Of a stretch of DNA of 64,000 nucleotides, positions 37,531-47,541 are shown one piece after another. Below the pieces are notes generated by a model. It had not been told where the DNA came from, ran no database searches, and worked only from the letters and a program-made list of their open reading frames with translations. The stretch is from Qipengyuania polymorpha (GTDB lineage: Bacteria; Pseudomonadota; Alphaproteobacteria; Sphingomonadales; Sphingomonadaceae). The stretch spans positions 558,001 to 622,000 of the forward strand of contig NZ_JAIGNK010000002.1 in assembly GCF_019711435.1 (NCBI RefSeq). Reading direction: 5' to 3'. A program made the position numbers and the translations under genes. Positions within the stretch are counted from its first letter, which is position 1. The number at the start of each line of letters is the position of its first letter.

Positions 37531-38471
37531 AGCAGGAAGGCCCCGACATAGATGATGGCGACATTGCAAAGCCACAGCGGGATGGCGGTGCCGACCTGCT
37601 GGCGGATGACCCCGTTCTGGTCCTTCAGTTCGAGCAGGGCGGCGGGCACGATGTTGAAGTTCGCCGCCATGGGCGTCATCAGCGTGCCGCAGAAGCCCGC
37701 CAACATGCCGACCGCGCCGATGACTGCCGGGTTGCCGCCATAGGTTTCGACCAACAGCGGAATGCCGATCGCCGCCGCCATTACCGGGAAGGCAGCGAAG
37801 GCATTGCCCATGATCATCGTGAAAATCGCCATGCCCAGCGCGAAGACGACGACGGTCAGGAACACGCTGCCCTTGGGAATGACATCGCCCGCCAGCCCGC
37901 CGATGATATCGCCCACTCCGGCGAGCGCGAAGACCGCGCCCAGCGCGGCGAGCATCTGCGGCAGGATACCCGCCCAGCCGATGGAGTCGAGCAGGCGCCG
38001 CCCTTCTTCCGCAGGCGCAAGCAGGTGCGGCTTGAGCCACACCATCGCGACCACGATAGCAACCAGTACCCCGATACCGAACAGGATGAGGGTCTCGCGC
38101 CGCTCGGCGAACAGCCCGGTCTCGCCCAGCGGTGTGTAGTTGTAGAGCAGCGTGCCAGCGACGGCAGTGACGGGCACGATGAGCGCGGGCAGGAACAGCC
38201 TGTTGCCGAGTCTTGCTGAGAAGACCTGACGCTCCTCTCCCGAAGTTGTCGGCGGGTCGCTGCGCTTGAGCAGGCCGAGCCCGGCAATCCCGACCATCGC
38301 CAGCACGAGCAATCCGTTGACGAAATCCGACACGTGGCTGCCGATGAGGAAACTTGCAGCAAGCAGCCCCCAGAAAGCGGCGTTGCCCCGCTTCCCGTCC
38401 CGCAGCGAAAGAACCGCCCACACGACAAAGAAGAGGCCCGTCAGGACATAGAGCCATTCGTAGGTTATCAT
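37521..38471 (-). CDS. DUF979 integral membrane protein
   Basis: The 316-residue protein has about nine hydrophobic segments and motifs such as MIMGNAFAAFPVMAAAIGIP and GFCGTLMTPMAANFNIVPAALLELKD, typical of DUF979. It always comes with DUF969 in genomes I know of, and both look like halves of one permease. The stop overlaps the DUF2891 start and the start overlaps the DUF969 stop. Probable uptake system for the substrate of the neighbouring hydantoinase/oxoprolinase. Confidence 0.88.
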   Translation of the reverse strand: MITYEWLYVLTGLFFVVWAVLSLRDGKRGNAAFWGLLAASFLIGSHVSDFVNGLLVLAMVGIAGLGLLKRSDPPTTSGEERQVFSARLGNRLFLPALIVPVTAVAGTLLYNYTPLGETGLFAERRETLILFGIGVLVAIVVAMVWLKPHLLAPAEEGRRLLDSIGWAGILPQMLAALGAVFALAGVGDIIGGLAGDVIPKGSVFLTVVVFALGMAIFTMIMGNAFAAFPVMAAAIGIPLLVETYGGNPAVIGAVGMLAGFCGTLMTPMAANFNIVPAALLELKDQNGVIRQQVGTAIPLWLCNVAIIYVGAFLLWS

Positions 38472-39139
38472 GCCGCGACCCTCCCCAACCGCCGGTCGAG
38501 CGCATGGATACGCCAGCCGTGGATGATGAAGGCGCAGATAGCGGTGGGAATAGCCCAGACCGACAATTGCAGCGGGGTGAGCGGGTAGCCGTAGCTCTCG
38601 AACACGCCCTGGATGAGCAGGATGGAGGCGATGGCGAAGAAGATGTCCTCGCCGAAGAACAGCCCGACATTGTCGGTCGCCGCCGACATGGCGAGCACCT
38701 TTTCACGGTCGCCTTCCGACAGGCTGCCGTGCGTTTTCTCTGCCGCCGCCTCGGCCATGGGCGCGACCAGCGGGCGCACGGCCTGCGGGTGGCCGCCAAT
38801 GTCCTTCATCCCGATGGCCGCAGTGACCTGGCGGAAGAGGAGATAGACGGTCAGGAACTTGCCCATGGTCGCCCCGCGCAGGTTCTCGATAACTGCGCGC
38901 GCACGTTGCTGGAGGCCGTATCGCTCAAGCAGGCCGATGACGGGCAGGATTATCCAGGTGACCGAGATATAGCGGTTGTCGTTGAAGGCCTTTCCCAGCG
39001 CCTCGATAACCGCGACGAGATCGAGCCCCGCCAGCACGCCCGTCGCGAGCGCTGCGCCGACCACGACCAGCAGCGGATTGAAGCGCAGGGCAAAGCCGAC
39101 AACGACGATGGCTATGCCCAGCAGCGGCCAGTAATTCAT
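38468..39139 (-). CDS. DUF969 integral membrane protein
   Basis: The 223-residue protein has the DUF969 pattern, with WPLLGIAIVVVGFALRFNPLLVVV at the N-terminus, AFNDNRYISVTWIILPVIGLLERYGL and VGLFFGEDIFFAIASILLI. About six hydrophobic segments. It starts 4 bp after the hydantoinase/oxoprolinase stop and overlaps the DUF979 gene by 4 bp. It is predicted to act with DUF979 as a transporter; in other bacteria this pair is linked to 5-oxoproline genes. Confidence 0.88.
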   Translation of the reverse strand: MNYWPLLGIAIVVVGFALRFNPLLVVVGAALATGVLAGLDLVAVIEALGKAFNDNRYISVTWIILPVIGLLERYGLQQRARAVIENLRGATMGKFLTVYLLFRQVTAAIGMKDIGGHPQAVRPLVAPMAEAAAEKTHGSLSEGDREKVLAMSAATDNVGLFFGEDIFFAIASILLIQGVFESYGYPLTPLQLSVWAIPTAICAFIIHGWRIHALDRRLGRVAA

Positions 39140-39142
39140 GCC

Positions 39143-42100
39143 CTACCCCTCCCCGAAGCCGCCCCCTCCGGGCGTCAGGATGACGAACGTGTCGCCCGGC
39201 TTCATCTGCGCAGATGCGGTAGCCGTCAATTCCTCGCGAGAGCCGTCGGCGCGTTCGACCCAGTTGCGGCCCGGCGCTGCATCGCCGCCGCCGCATATGC
39301 CGCGTGGCGGCACCTCGCGGCGGTTGGCGAGCATGTCGCCACGCATTTCTTCGAGAAAGGTCACGCGGCGCTCCACCCCGTCGCCGCCCTGATGCGCTCC
39401 CTTCCCGCCCGAGCCGCGACGGATAGCGAAGCTTTCGAGCCGCACCGGCAGGCGCGTTTCGAGGATTTCGGGGTCGGTCAGGCGGCTGTTGGTCATGTGT
39501 GTTTGCACCGCGCTGGTCCCCTCGTGGTCTGGCCCAGCGCCCGAGCCGCCGCAGATGGTCTCGTAATATTGGTGCGCCTCGTTGCCGAAGGTAAAGTTGT
39601 TCATCGTCCCCTGGCTCGGCGCGAGGCGTCCGGTGGCCGCGAAAAGCGTGTCGGTGACGACCTGGCTGGTCTCGACATTGCCCGCCACCACGGCCGCTCC
39701 GGGATGCGGATTGAGCATGCTTCCTTCAGGCACAATCAGTTCGACCGGCCTCAGGCAGCCGTCATTCATCGGAATCCGGTCGTCGATGAGCGTGCGCAGG
39801 ACATAGAGCGCGGCAGCGCGCGTGATGGAACGCGGGGCGTTGAAATTGTTGTCCTGCTGCTCGCTGGTGCCGGTGAAGTCGAACACGGCCGAGCGCGTAG
39901 CGGAGTCGATGCGGATGGCGACCTTCACAATCGCGCCATTGTCCATCTCGTAGGCGAACTCGCCATCGTCGAGGCGGCCCAGCAGGCGGCGCACGCTCTC
40001 CTCCGCATTGGCGAGGACGTGCGACATGTAGGCGGAGACGACCTCTGCCCCCTGGTCGCGCGCCGCGCCCTGCAGCAATTCCGCACCGCGTGTGCAGGCG
40101 GCGAGCTGCGCGCGCAGGTCGGAGATATTGCGCGAGGGGTTGCGCGCCGGGTGCCTTGCATCGGCAAGCGCCTCGCGCACGGCGGCTTCGCGGAATGTGC
40201 CTTCGTCGACCATCAGTAGGTTGTCGATAAGGACGCCTTCCTCCTCGATGGTCCGGCTTTCGGGCGGCATGGAGCCGGGCGCGATGCCGCCGATATCGGC
40301 GTGGTGCCCGCGCGCGGCGACGAAGGCATCGGGTTCCTTGCTCGTTTCGTCGTAGAACACCGGGACGATGACGGTGATGTCTGGCAGGTGCGTGCCGCCG
40401 CGATAGGGATCGTTGAGGACATAGGCATCGCCGCGCCTGAAGCCGCGCCCGTCAGCCTGTCTGCCGCGCTGCTCGACCACCCGCGCAATGCTGTCGCCCA
40501 TGCTGCCGAGATGCACCGGGATATGCGGCGCATTGGCGATCAGCGCGCCAGTATGGTCGAACAGCGCGCAGGAGAAGTCGAGCCGCTCCTTGATGTTCAC
40601 CGATGTCGCGGTGGATTGCAGCACCACGCCCATTTCCTCGGCAATCGCCATGAAGAGATTGTTGAAGATTTCGAGCCGCACGGGGTCGACTTGCGTTCCC
40701 ACTGCGCGGTCGCGTTCCAGCTTTTCCGTGCGCGTAAGGACCAGCGTGCCTTCGCGCTCCAGCCGCGCCTGCCAGCCGGGCTCGACCACGGTGGTGGAAC
40801 CGGGGTCGACCACCAATGCAGGCCCGGGCACTTCCTCACCCTCGCCCAAGTCGGCGCGCGCCAGCGTGCGCCATGTGCCGCTGGCCACCCCGGCGATGTC
40901 GACCGGGTCCGCCTGCGCGGTAGCGAGGCCGCCGGAAATGCCGCTGGCCTCGACGCTCAGCGCCTCGACGATGATGGGCGCCTCGGCATCGGAATAGCCG
41001 AAACGCTGGCGGTGCAGCAGGCGGAAGGCCTCGTCCATCGCTTCCCGCTCGCCGACATCGACCGTGAGCATGGAATCGCTGCCCTTGAAGCGCAGCCTTG
41101 CGCGGCTCTCGATTGTGATGGCTTCGCGGGCAATGCCCTGTTCGACCAACGCAGCGAGTGCCTCTTCCTGCAGCGCGGCGAGGTTGGATGAGAAATCACT
41201 CGTCAGCGGCTTCACCAGGCTGACCTCGCGAATGGCCTTCACCGGCGCGAGACCGATGCCGTAGGCGGAAAGGATGCCCGCCAGCGGATGCACCAGCACG
41301 GTCTCGATACCCAGCTCGTCTGCCACCTTGCAGGCGTGCTGCCCGCCCGCCCCGCCGAAACAGGCGAGCGCATAGGTGGTCACGTCATGCCCGCGCGCCA
41401 CAGAAATCTTGCGGATGGCGTTGGCCATGTTGTCGACCGCGATGGCGAGGAAGCCCTCGGCGATGTCCTCCAGAGGTTTCGGCTCCGGCAGCGCGGCGGC
41501 GATGTCTTCGAGAAGCGCGCGCGAGGCCGCCGGGTCGAGCGGCTGGCCGCCATCCGGCCCGAAGACGCTCGGGAAAAACGCCGGGTCGATGCGCCCGAGG
41601 AAGAGGTTGCAATCGGTCACCGTCAGCGGACCACCCTTGCGATAGCATGCAGGTCCCGGATTGGCTCCGGCACTTTCGGGGCCGACGCGGAAGCGCGCGC
41701 CGTCGAAGCTGCAAATCGAGCCTCCGCCAGCCGCGACGGTATGGATTTGCATCATCGGTGCTGCCACGCGCACGCCCGCCACCACGCTGTCACCGGTCAG
41801 TTCGTATTCGCCCGCGTAATGCGCGACGTCGGTGCTGGTCCCGCCCATGTCGAAGCCGATGAGCTTGCTATGCCCCAGCGGCTCGGAGGCTGCGACCATG
41901 CCGACTACCCCGCCTGCCGGACCCGACAGGATCGCGTCCTTGCCGCGAAACGCCCCGACTTCGGCCAGCCCGCCGTTCGACTGCATGAAACGTAGCCGGT
42001 CGGCATCGGGCAGCGCGGCCCGCAGATTGTCGGTGTAACGCCGCAGCACGGGCGAGAGATAGGCATCGACCACTGTCGTATCGCCGCGCGGCACCAGCTT

Positions 42101-42694
42101 GATGAGCGGCGCGACCTCATGGCTGACGCTGACCTGCGCAAAGCCGATGTCCCGCGCGATTTTAGCCAGTCGCTCCTCGTGGTCGCGATATTTCCACCCG
42201 TGCATCAGCACGATGGCAATGGCGTCGAAGCCGTCCTCGCGTAGCGCCTCGAAATCGCAGCGAGCCGCGTCCTCGTCGAGCGCGAGCAGCACCTCGCCAT
42301 CCACGCCGACGCGCTCGGCCACTTCGACCACGCGTGCGGGCAATTGCTCGGGCAGCACGATGTGACGCGCGAAAATCTCCGGCCGCGCCTGCGTGCCGAT
42401 GCGCAGTGCATCGCCGAAGCCTTTCGTGATGGCGAGCGCCAGCCGCTCGCCCTTGCGTTCGAGCAGGGCGTTCGTCGCCACCGTGGTTCCGATGCGCAGT
42501 TCGGCAATCGGACCCTCGCCATGCTGGCGCATCAATCGCCGCACGGCCTCGCTCGCCGCATCGCGGTAGTGCTCGGGATTTTCCGAGAGCAGCTTGTCGG
42601 TCACCAGCCTCCCGTCGGGAGTGGTGGCTACGACATCGGTGAAGGTCCCTCCGCGATCGATCGCGAAGCGCCATGCTGCTTTGTGTTCGGTCAT
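39143..42694 (-). CDS. fused hydantoinase/5-oxoprolinase (HyuA-HyuB type, OplAH-like)
   Basis: The 1183-residue protein has an N-terminal HyuA domain with ATP-binding features ([50 protein letters not shown]) and a C-terminal HyuB domain with [22 protein letters not shown] and [20 protein letters not shown]. The single-chain layout is that of ATP-dependent 5-oxoprolinase (OplAH), which opens 5-oxoproline to glutamate, although N-methylhydantoinases and acetone/acetophenone carboxylases are relatives. Neighbouring DUF969/979 favour 5-oxoproline. ATG at 42694 was preferred to the GTG three codons earlier. Confidence 0.9.
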   Translation of the reverse strand: MTEHKAAWRFAIDRGGTFTDVVATTPDGRLVTDKLLSENPEHYRDAASEAVRRLMRQHGEGPIAELRIGTTVATNALLERKGERLALAITKGFGDALRIGTQARPEIFARHIVLPEQLPARVVEVAERVGVDGEVLLALDEDAARCDFEALREDGFDAIAIVLMHGWKYRDHEERLAKIARDIGFAQVSVSHEVAPLIKLVPRGDTTVVDAYLSPVLRRYTDNLRAALPDADRLRFMQSNGGLAEVGAFRGKDAILSGPAGGVVGMVAASEPLGHSKLIGFDMGGTSTDVAHYAGEYELTGDSVVAGVRVAAPMMQIHTVAAGGGSICSFDGARFRVGPESAGANPGPACYRKGGPLTVTDCNLFLGRIDPAFFPSVFGPDGGQPLDPAASRALLEDIAAALPEPKPLEDIAEGFLAIAVDNMANAIRKISVARGHDVTTYALACFGGAGGQHACKVADELGIETVLVHPLAGILSAYGIGLAPVKAIREVSLVKPLTSDFSSNLAALQEEALAALVEQGIAREAITIESRARLRFKGSDSMLTVDVGEREAMDEAFRLLHRQRFGYSDAEAPIIVEALSVEASGISGGLATAQADPVDIAGVASGTWRTLARADLGEGEEVPGPALVVDPGSTTVVEPGWQARLEREGTLVLTRTEKLERDRAVGTQVDPVRLEIFNNLFMAIAEEMGVVLQSTATSVNIKERLDFSCALFDHTGALIANAPHIPVHLGSMGDSIARVVEQRGRQADGRGFRRGDAYVLNDPYRGGTHLPDITVIVPVFYDETSKEPDAFVAARGHHADIGGIAPGSMPPESRTIEEEGVLIDNLLMVDEGTFREAAVREALADARHPARNPSRNISDLRAQLAACTRGAELLQGAARDQGAEVVSAYMSHVLANAEESVRRLLGRLDDGEFAYEMDNGAIVKVAIRIDSATRSAVFDFTGTSEQQDNNFNAPRSITRAAALYVLRTLIDDRIPMNDGCLRPVELIVPEGSMLNPHPGAAVVAGNVETSQVVTDTLFAATGRLAPSQGTMNNFTFGNEAHQYYETICGGSGAGPDHEGTSAVQTHMTNSRLTDPEILETRLPVRLESFAIRRGSGGKGAHQGGDGVERRVTFLEEMRGDMLANRREVPPRGICGGGDAAPGRNWVERADGSREELTATASAQMKPGDTFVILTPGGGGFGEG

Positions 42695-42732
42695 CGCGCG
42701 CACCCTAGGCGCGCGCGATACCTATTCAAGGG

Positions 42733-44157
42733 TCAGACCTCTGCGTCGCGCTTGACGGTGATGACCTGCGGATAGGTGAATTCCTTAAGGCCATCGATGC
42801 CGTATTCGGCGCCGATGCCCGACTGCTTGTGCCCGCCGAAGGGCGCGAGCGGCGAAATGTGCAGGAACTCGTTGATCCACACCGTGCCGGTTTCAAGCTG
42901 CTCGGCAATTTCGACACCCTTGTCGGTGTCCTTGGTCCAGACCGCGCCCGCAAGCCCGTATTCGGAATTGTTGGCGCGCTCGATGGCTTCTTCCACGCTC
43001 CCGAACTTCATCAGCGGCATGACCGGACCGAACTGCTCCTCGGCCACGATACGCGCGTCTTCGGGCGGATTGTCGAGGATGGTAATCGGCACGTAATAGC
43101 CCGTGCCCGAGGGATCGACATCGCCGCCGGTCAGGAACTGGTAGCCATTGTCCTTGGCATCCTGGATCAGCTCGCACACGCGATCGAACTGCTTCTTGTT
43201 CTGGATCGGGCCGACGCCCGTGCCCTGCTGCGAACCGTCACCCACGACGACGGTCTTGGCATATTCCGCGATGGCCTTGCTGAGGTGGTCGTAGATGTCT
43301 TCGTGGATGTAGATGCGCTTCGCGGCGACGCAGATTTGCCCGGCGTTCGAGAAGCTCGACCAGAAGAGCTGCTGGGCGACCGCTTCGACATCGGCATCGG
43401 GCAGGACAATCGAGGCATCGTTGCCTCCCAGTTCCAGCGTTATGCGCTTGAGGTCGCCCGCGGCGCCTTCCATGATCTTCTTCCCCGTCGCGGTCGAGCC
43501 GGTGAAGGTGATCTTGTCGATATCGGGATGTTCGGTAATCATCGGGCCGAGCTCGTCGGGGCCGGTGATGATGTTGACCGTACCCGCAGGGACCACGTCC
43601 TTGATAAGCTCGGCAATCCGCAGCGTGGTGAGCGGGGTGAAGGGCGAAGGCTTCAGCACGATAGTGCAGCCCGAAATCAGCGCGGGCACGATTTTCTGGA
43701 TCGCCATCATGACCGGGAAGTTCCACGGTACAATACCACCGACCACGCCCACCGGCACGCGGCGGGTCCGGCTGAGGCGCGTGTCATCGTCCTGGTTGAT
43801 GACATCGTCGAGCTTCAGGCCCGATTGCGCGGCGGCAAGGCCTGCGGCACCGTAAATTTCCTGCTGCGCCTGCTGGTGCGGCTTGCCCTGCTCCGTGGTC
43901 AGGAGGCGGAACAGCTCGTCGGCATTGTCCTTGATGGCCGCGGAAATGCCCATGACGACCTTCTGGCGCTCTTCGGCGCTGGTCTTTTTCCAGGTCCTGA
44001 ATGCGCGGCGGGCAGCGGCGACCGCACGGTCGAGCTCGTCCTTGCCGCAGGAGGGGACGAGGCCCACGACCTCTTCATTGGCCGGATTGACGACTTCGAA
44101 CGTGCCGCTCGTCGTCACCATCTCGCCGTCGATAAGATTGGCGTAAGTCGTGGTCAT
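42733..44157 (-). CDS. NAD(P)-dependent aldehyde dehydrogenase
   Basis: The 474-residue ALDH-superfamily member has VPWNFPVMMAIQKIVPAL, the catalytic glutamate in LELGGND and the catalytic cysteine in NAGQICVAAKR (C276), and KQSGIGAEYGIDGLKEFT near the C-terminus. General pattern suggests a broad aldehyde or semialdehyde dehydrogenase; no specific substrate motif is clear. ATG at 44157 follows AGGAGAGACC. It stands 38 bp upstream of the hydantoinase/oxoprolinase on the same strand, so it may serve the same pathway. Confidence 0.9.
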   Translation of the reverse strand: MTTTYANLIDGEMVTTSGTFEVVNPANEEVVGLVPSCGKDELDRAVAAARRAFRTWKKTSAEERQKVVMGISAAIKDNADELFRLLTTEQGKPHQQAQQEIYGAAGLAAAQSGLKLDDVINQDDDTRLSRTRRVPVGVVGGIVPWNFPVMMAIQKIVPALISGCTIVLKPSPFTPLTTLRIAELIKDVVPAGTVNIITGPDELGPMITEHPDIDKITFTGSTATGKKIMEGAAGDLKRITLELGGNDASIVLPDADVEAVAQQLFWSSFSNAGQICVAAKRIYIHEDIYDHLSKAIAEYAKTVVVGDGSQQGTGVGPIQNKKQFDRVCELIQDAKDNGYQFLTGGDVDPSGTGYYVPITILDNPPEDARIVAEEQFGPVMPLMKFGSVEEAIERANNSEYGLAGAVWTKDTDKGVEIAEQLETGTVWINEFLHISPLAPFGGHKQSGIGAEYGIDGLKEFTYPQVITVKRDAEV

Positions 44158-44233
44158 GGGTCTCTCCTCGAAAACGGTAGAATCGGTTTCGAGGAGAAAC
44201 CTAGGCGCGCCTGCGACGCTTCGCAAACGGCAT

Positions 44234-44255
44234 CTGGCCGGGCGAACCCGGCCAG
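44234..44255 (-). terminator. hairpin after the RTX gene
   Basis: Perfect 9-bp stem CTGGCCGGG/CCCGGCCAG with a 4-nt CGAA loop, 8 nt beyond the RTX protein stop. No T run follows on the minus strand, so it may be an imperfect intrinsic terminator or an mRNA-stabilising hairpin. Confidence 0.5.
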
Positions 44256-44262
44256 TGCTGGG

Positions 44263-47235
44263 TCAGAGAACGAGGTCCGCCATGGTCAGGTCGACCTGGC
44301 CCTGCAGCTGGATGTGGAAATCGGCCACGCCGTCTCCGTTCACATCACCCGCAAGGTAGGTGTTACCCTGGCACTGGAAGACCGCGAGCTCGCCAGCCGT
44401 GCCGCTGAACTTTTCGCTACCGATGAAGGTGAAGGCATCGTCTGCCCCGCCTGCAATTGCATCGATACCGCTTAGGTCGATGATGTCGCCCTCGGCTGCA
44501 TTGAAGTCGGTGATGACGTCGGCATTGCCCATCCAGCGGCCCGAGTGGCCCTGTTCGAAAACGAACTCGTCGGCGCCGAGACCACCGGACAGCGTGTCCC
44601 TGCCCCAGCTGCCGAGCAAGACATCATCGCCGTCGCCGCCAAGGATGGTGTCGGCTCCGGCACCGCCGTGGATGAAATCGATATTGGCACCGCCATCGAG
44701 GAAATCGTTGCCGTTACCGCCATAGAGATTGTCGTTGCCATCTTCGCCGTAGAGCGTGTCGTTCCCGCCTTGGCCGGAAAGCATGTCGTTCTCGGTGCCG
44801 CCCCAGGCGATATCGTCGCCAGTGAAGAGATAGGCACGGTCGGTGCCGCGGCCACCGTAGATGGTGTCATTGCCCGCGCCAGCCTTGAACAAATCGCCGC
44901 CATTGCCGCCGTCGAGGATGTCGTCGCCCGCGCCGCCGCGCAGCTGGTCCCACCCCGGGCCGCCGATCATGATGTCGTTGCCGTCCTCACCGAACAGGCG
45001 GTCCGAACCACCAGCGCCGCCGCCATCGATGATGTCGTCGCCCGCGCCGCCATAGATATTGTTGACAAGGTCGTCGCCGGTGAGCGTGTCGGCGAAGGCC
45101 GAGCCGCGCATGTGTTCGAGCGCGGAAAGCGTATCGATGCCTGCGCCAATCGTGTCCTGTGCATCGAGACGACCGAGATCGACGGTCACACCGGCAGAAG
45201 CATTGCGATAGCTGACGAAATCGGTGCCGTTGCCACCGTCGATGACATCGTCACCGTCGCCGCCTTCGAGAACGTCCCAGCCATTACCGCCGCGCACCAC
45301 GTCGTTGCCGGCGCCGCCCTGGACATTGTCGTTGCCCGAGAAGCCTTCGATCGTGTCGTCACCGTCCATGCCGAGGATGGTGTTGGCGACGTCGTTGCCA
45401 TGTATCGTGTCGCGGCCCGTACCGCCACGCGCGTTCTCGATCACGCTGCCGGCAGCGATCGACACGTTGCCGGTCAGCCCGCCGATGTTCATGAAGGTGT
45501 TCTCGGCCAGCGTGATGAACTGGTCGGCCGCGTGGCCCGAATAGTCGAGCGTATCGACACCGTCGCCATCGACGATGGTGTAGCCCGTGCCCGACATCAG
45601 CGTGGCGTCGTAAAGGTCGCCGGCCGTAGCGTTGAAGCCGTAAGTGTCGTTGCCCGAACGCGCCGCGGTGCTCAGGCCGTAAAGCGCCTGCACGGCAGCG
45701 ATGTCGGCGAGCAGCGGGGTCACTGCATCGAACTGCGAGAAGCCGAGACCGGCGGTGTAGGCATTCGAGGCATTGTCGAAGCCCGACATGACCGAAATCG
45801 AGTTGCTGTCGTTGAGGAAGACGACATTGTCGGCGCTGAATTCGGGCGTCTCGCCATGGGCGTAGCGGCCAGCATTGCCGAGGCCGAGCGCGTGGCCAAC
45901 CTGCTGCATGATGAGCTGGTAGGCGCGGCCGACGCCGGTGCCGGTGATGTCGGTGCCAAGCGTGACGACGGCCCCGTTGATGGTGCTGTCGAGGATGTCA
46001 CAGCTGCAGCTGGTCTGCGCACCGGTGACAAAGCTCAGCGCGCCGCCGACGGTTTCGGTGAAGGTGATGCCCGAAGCATCGCTCCATGCCTGCAGCGCAT
46101 CGCGAACCATTTCGGCCAGCCCTGCATCGAGACCCGAGAGGTCGACGCTGATGCTGTTGCCCGCATCGAGCGCCCAAGTGGCCGCGGTCGTGCCCATGTC
46201 GCTGTGCCAGGTCGAGGCGATGTAATTGCCCAGCTCGTCGACACTGCCCGCCTGCGGATCGTATGTCAGTTCGGCATTGAGCGTATAGCTGCCGGCTTCG
46301 GAGTCGTTGAAGCCGCCGATGTCGACATAATAGGTGCCGCTGGTCGGCGCGGCGAATTCGACGCGGCTGAACAGATCGTCGCCGAAGTCGTCATTGGTCA
46401 TCACCACATTGCCGTCCTGGTCGTAGACGGTGATGGTGGTGTCGCTGACCGAGCCGTTCGCGCCCGCGCTCGTCCAGATGGCGATCGCCTGGCCTGCGCC
46501 GACCTCGACGCGGTACCAGTCGTGGTCGCCGGTGAACTCGAGCGTACCGTCGATGACATCGCCCGCTGCGATGACGGCGGTGGTGTCGACCGAGGCCGAA
46601 ATGGTGTCTGTGGCGAGGTCGACCGTTTCCATGGTCAGGTCGTAGGAGCCCATGGCCCCTGCATAGCCCTGCACCGCGAGGTAATAGGTGCCGTCCGCAT
46701 CCGGCGTGTGCAGCAGCGAGGAAAACAGCGTGCCGCTGGAATCGTCATTGCCCGAAACGAGGTTGCCCTCGGCATCGTAAAGCACCAGCACGGTATCGCT
46801 GATTCCGTCGGCCGCGCCTGCCGGGGCGGAGGTGCCGAAAGTGTAGGTAGTGCCGGCGGTCAGCTCGACGCGCACCCAGTCGCTGTCGGTCTCGCCGCCG
46901 ATGTCGCTGGACAGGACTTCGCCAATCGCAAGCGTTGCAGTGGTGGTGATGTCGGCCGCGATATCGCTCGGAGCATTGCCATTGCCACCAGCATTCGAAG
47001 TGCCACCATTGCCGTTTCCGGTTGCGCCACCGGTCGTGCTGCCGCCATTGCCGCTGGTCGTGCCGGCACCGGCGTTGCCGTTGGTCTGGCCCTGGTCGCT
47101 GGCATTCGCTTCGGAGTTGCCGCCAGCATTGCTGTTGGCACCGTGGTTGCCGTTGTTCCCATTGCCGTTGCCACCCGCGGTCTCGCCGCCGGTTACGATC
47201 GTGCCAGGATCAAAATCCTTTTGCTTCGTAGGCAT
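44263..47235 (-). CDS. RTX protein with degenerate serralysin domain and PPC repeats
   Basis: A 990-residue acidic protein, probably exported by a type I secretion system. From the N-terminus: a Gly/Asn/Ser-rich low-complexity stretch (about 17-87), two PPC-like beta domains (about 95-205 and 206-325), a serralysin-like M10 domain (about 326-560), a long set of GGxGxDxxx RTX repeats, and a C-terminal M10_C-type domain. The zinc motif HExxHxxGxxH reads QQVGHALGLGN at 444-454, keeping only H448, while the Met-turn SVMS (M483) is intact. It therefore looks proteolytically inactive. No Sec signal is seen, as expected for type I export. ATG at 47235 was chosen over a GC-rich upstream extension. 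Confidence 0.9.
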   Translation of the reverse strand: MPTKQKDFDPGTIVTGGETAGGNGNGNNGNHGANSNAGGNSEANASDQGQTNGNAGAGTTSGNGGSTTGGATGNGNGGTSNAGGNGNAPSDIAADITTTATLAIGEVLSSDIGGETDSDWVRVELTAGTTYTFGTSAPAGAADGISDTVLVLYDAEGNLVSGNDDSSGTLFSSLLHTPDADGTYYLAVQGYAGAMGSYDLTMETVDLATDTISASVDTTAVIAAGDVIDGTLEFTGDHDWYRVEVGAGQAIAIWTSAGANGSVSDTTITVYDQDGNVVMTNDDFGDDLFSRVEFAAPTSGTYYVDIGGFNDSEAGSYTLNAELTYDPQAGSVDELGNYIASTWHSDMGTTAATWALDAGNSISVDLSGLDAGLAEMVRDALQAWSDASGITFTETVGGALSFVTGAQTSCSCDILDSTINGAVVTLGTDITGTGVGRAYQLIMQQVGHALGLGNAGRYAHGETPEFSADNVVFLNDSNSISVMSGFDNASNAYTAGLGFSQFDAVTPLLADIAAVQALYGLSTAARSGNDTYGFNATAGDLYDATLMSGTGYTIVDGDGVDTLDYSGHAADQFITLAENTFMNIGGLTGNVSIAAGSVIENARGGTGRDTIHGNDVANTILGMDGDDTIEGFSGNDNVQGGAGNDVVRGGNGWDVLEGGDGDDVIDGGNGTDFVSYRNASAGVTVDLGRLDAQDTIGAGIDTLSALEHMRGSAFADTLTGDDLVNNIYGGAGDDIIDGGGAGGSDRLFGEDGNDIMIGGPGWDQLRGGAGDDILDGGNGGDLFKAGAGNDTIYGGRGTDRAYLFTGDDIAWGGTENDMLSGQGGNDTLYGEDGNDNLYGGNGNDFLDGGANIDFIHGGAGADTILGGDGDDVLLGSWGRDTLSGGLGADEFVFEQGHSGRWMGNADVITDFNAAEGDIIDLSGIDAIAGGADDAFTFIGSEKFSGTAGELAVFQCQGNTYLAGDVNGDGVADFHIQLQGQVDLTMADLVL

Positions 47236-47541
47236 AGTACTTCCCGTCACCCTTCCAACTGCCCCTCTTGCGAGGGAGAAGCCGTTCCCCTTTTCCGCGA
47301 CCCTCCGCAAGAATACGGGGGAGGCGCGAAATATACGGTCATCGACAGCCTGCGTTATGCCGTCAAAGTCTTAACGAGGTGCTACGTAAAACCCCTTTTC
47401 GAGCAAAAAAAACCCCTTTTTTCACGCATTTGCGTTGATTTATGGTTAACGCGAAGTTGAAGTGTGAAAATCCGTTAACCGATGACGGACACAGCCCGTC
47501 CGATTCGCTTTGAGAACTTGGGTCAGGTCACGTCAGGCGCG
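47236..47541. other. intergenic region between the RTX gene and an MFS gene
   Basis: 306 bp without a gene I can support. It is AT-rich compared with its surroundings and is the upstream region of the minus-strand RTX gene and the downstream region of the minus-strand MFS gene. It holds two direct repeats (annotated separately) and several GTTAAC-like stretches. No clear terminator hairpin for the MFS gene is seen. Confidence 0.5.
47388..47420. promoter_or_regulatory. 12-bp direct repeat pair AAAACCCCTTTT, 21-bp period
   Basis: Identical AAAACCCCTTTT copies at 47388-47399 and 47409-47420, 21 bp apart start to start, that is two helical turns, so both face the same side of the DNA. They lie about 150-185 bp upstream of the RTX start. 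Spacing suggests binding of a cooperative regulator; this is inference. Confidence 0.5.

Noticed and set aside
44600..45420. Regular short repeats in the DNA that might suggest a CRISPR array
   Set aside because: The periodicity is that of the coding GGxGxDxxx repeats of the RTX protein, with no constant repeat sequence or unique spacers.
44545..47460. A long open frame of about 970 codons on the opposite strand of the RTX gene
   Set aside because: It is antisense to a well-supported protein with recognisable domains. Its product is a low-complexity Val/Ala/Asp/Ile-rich string, the expected shadow of GGxGxD repeats in high-GC DNA.
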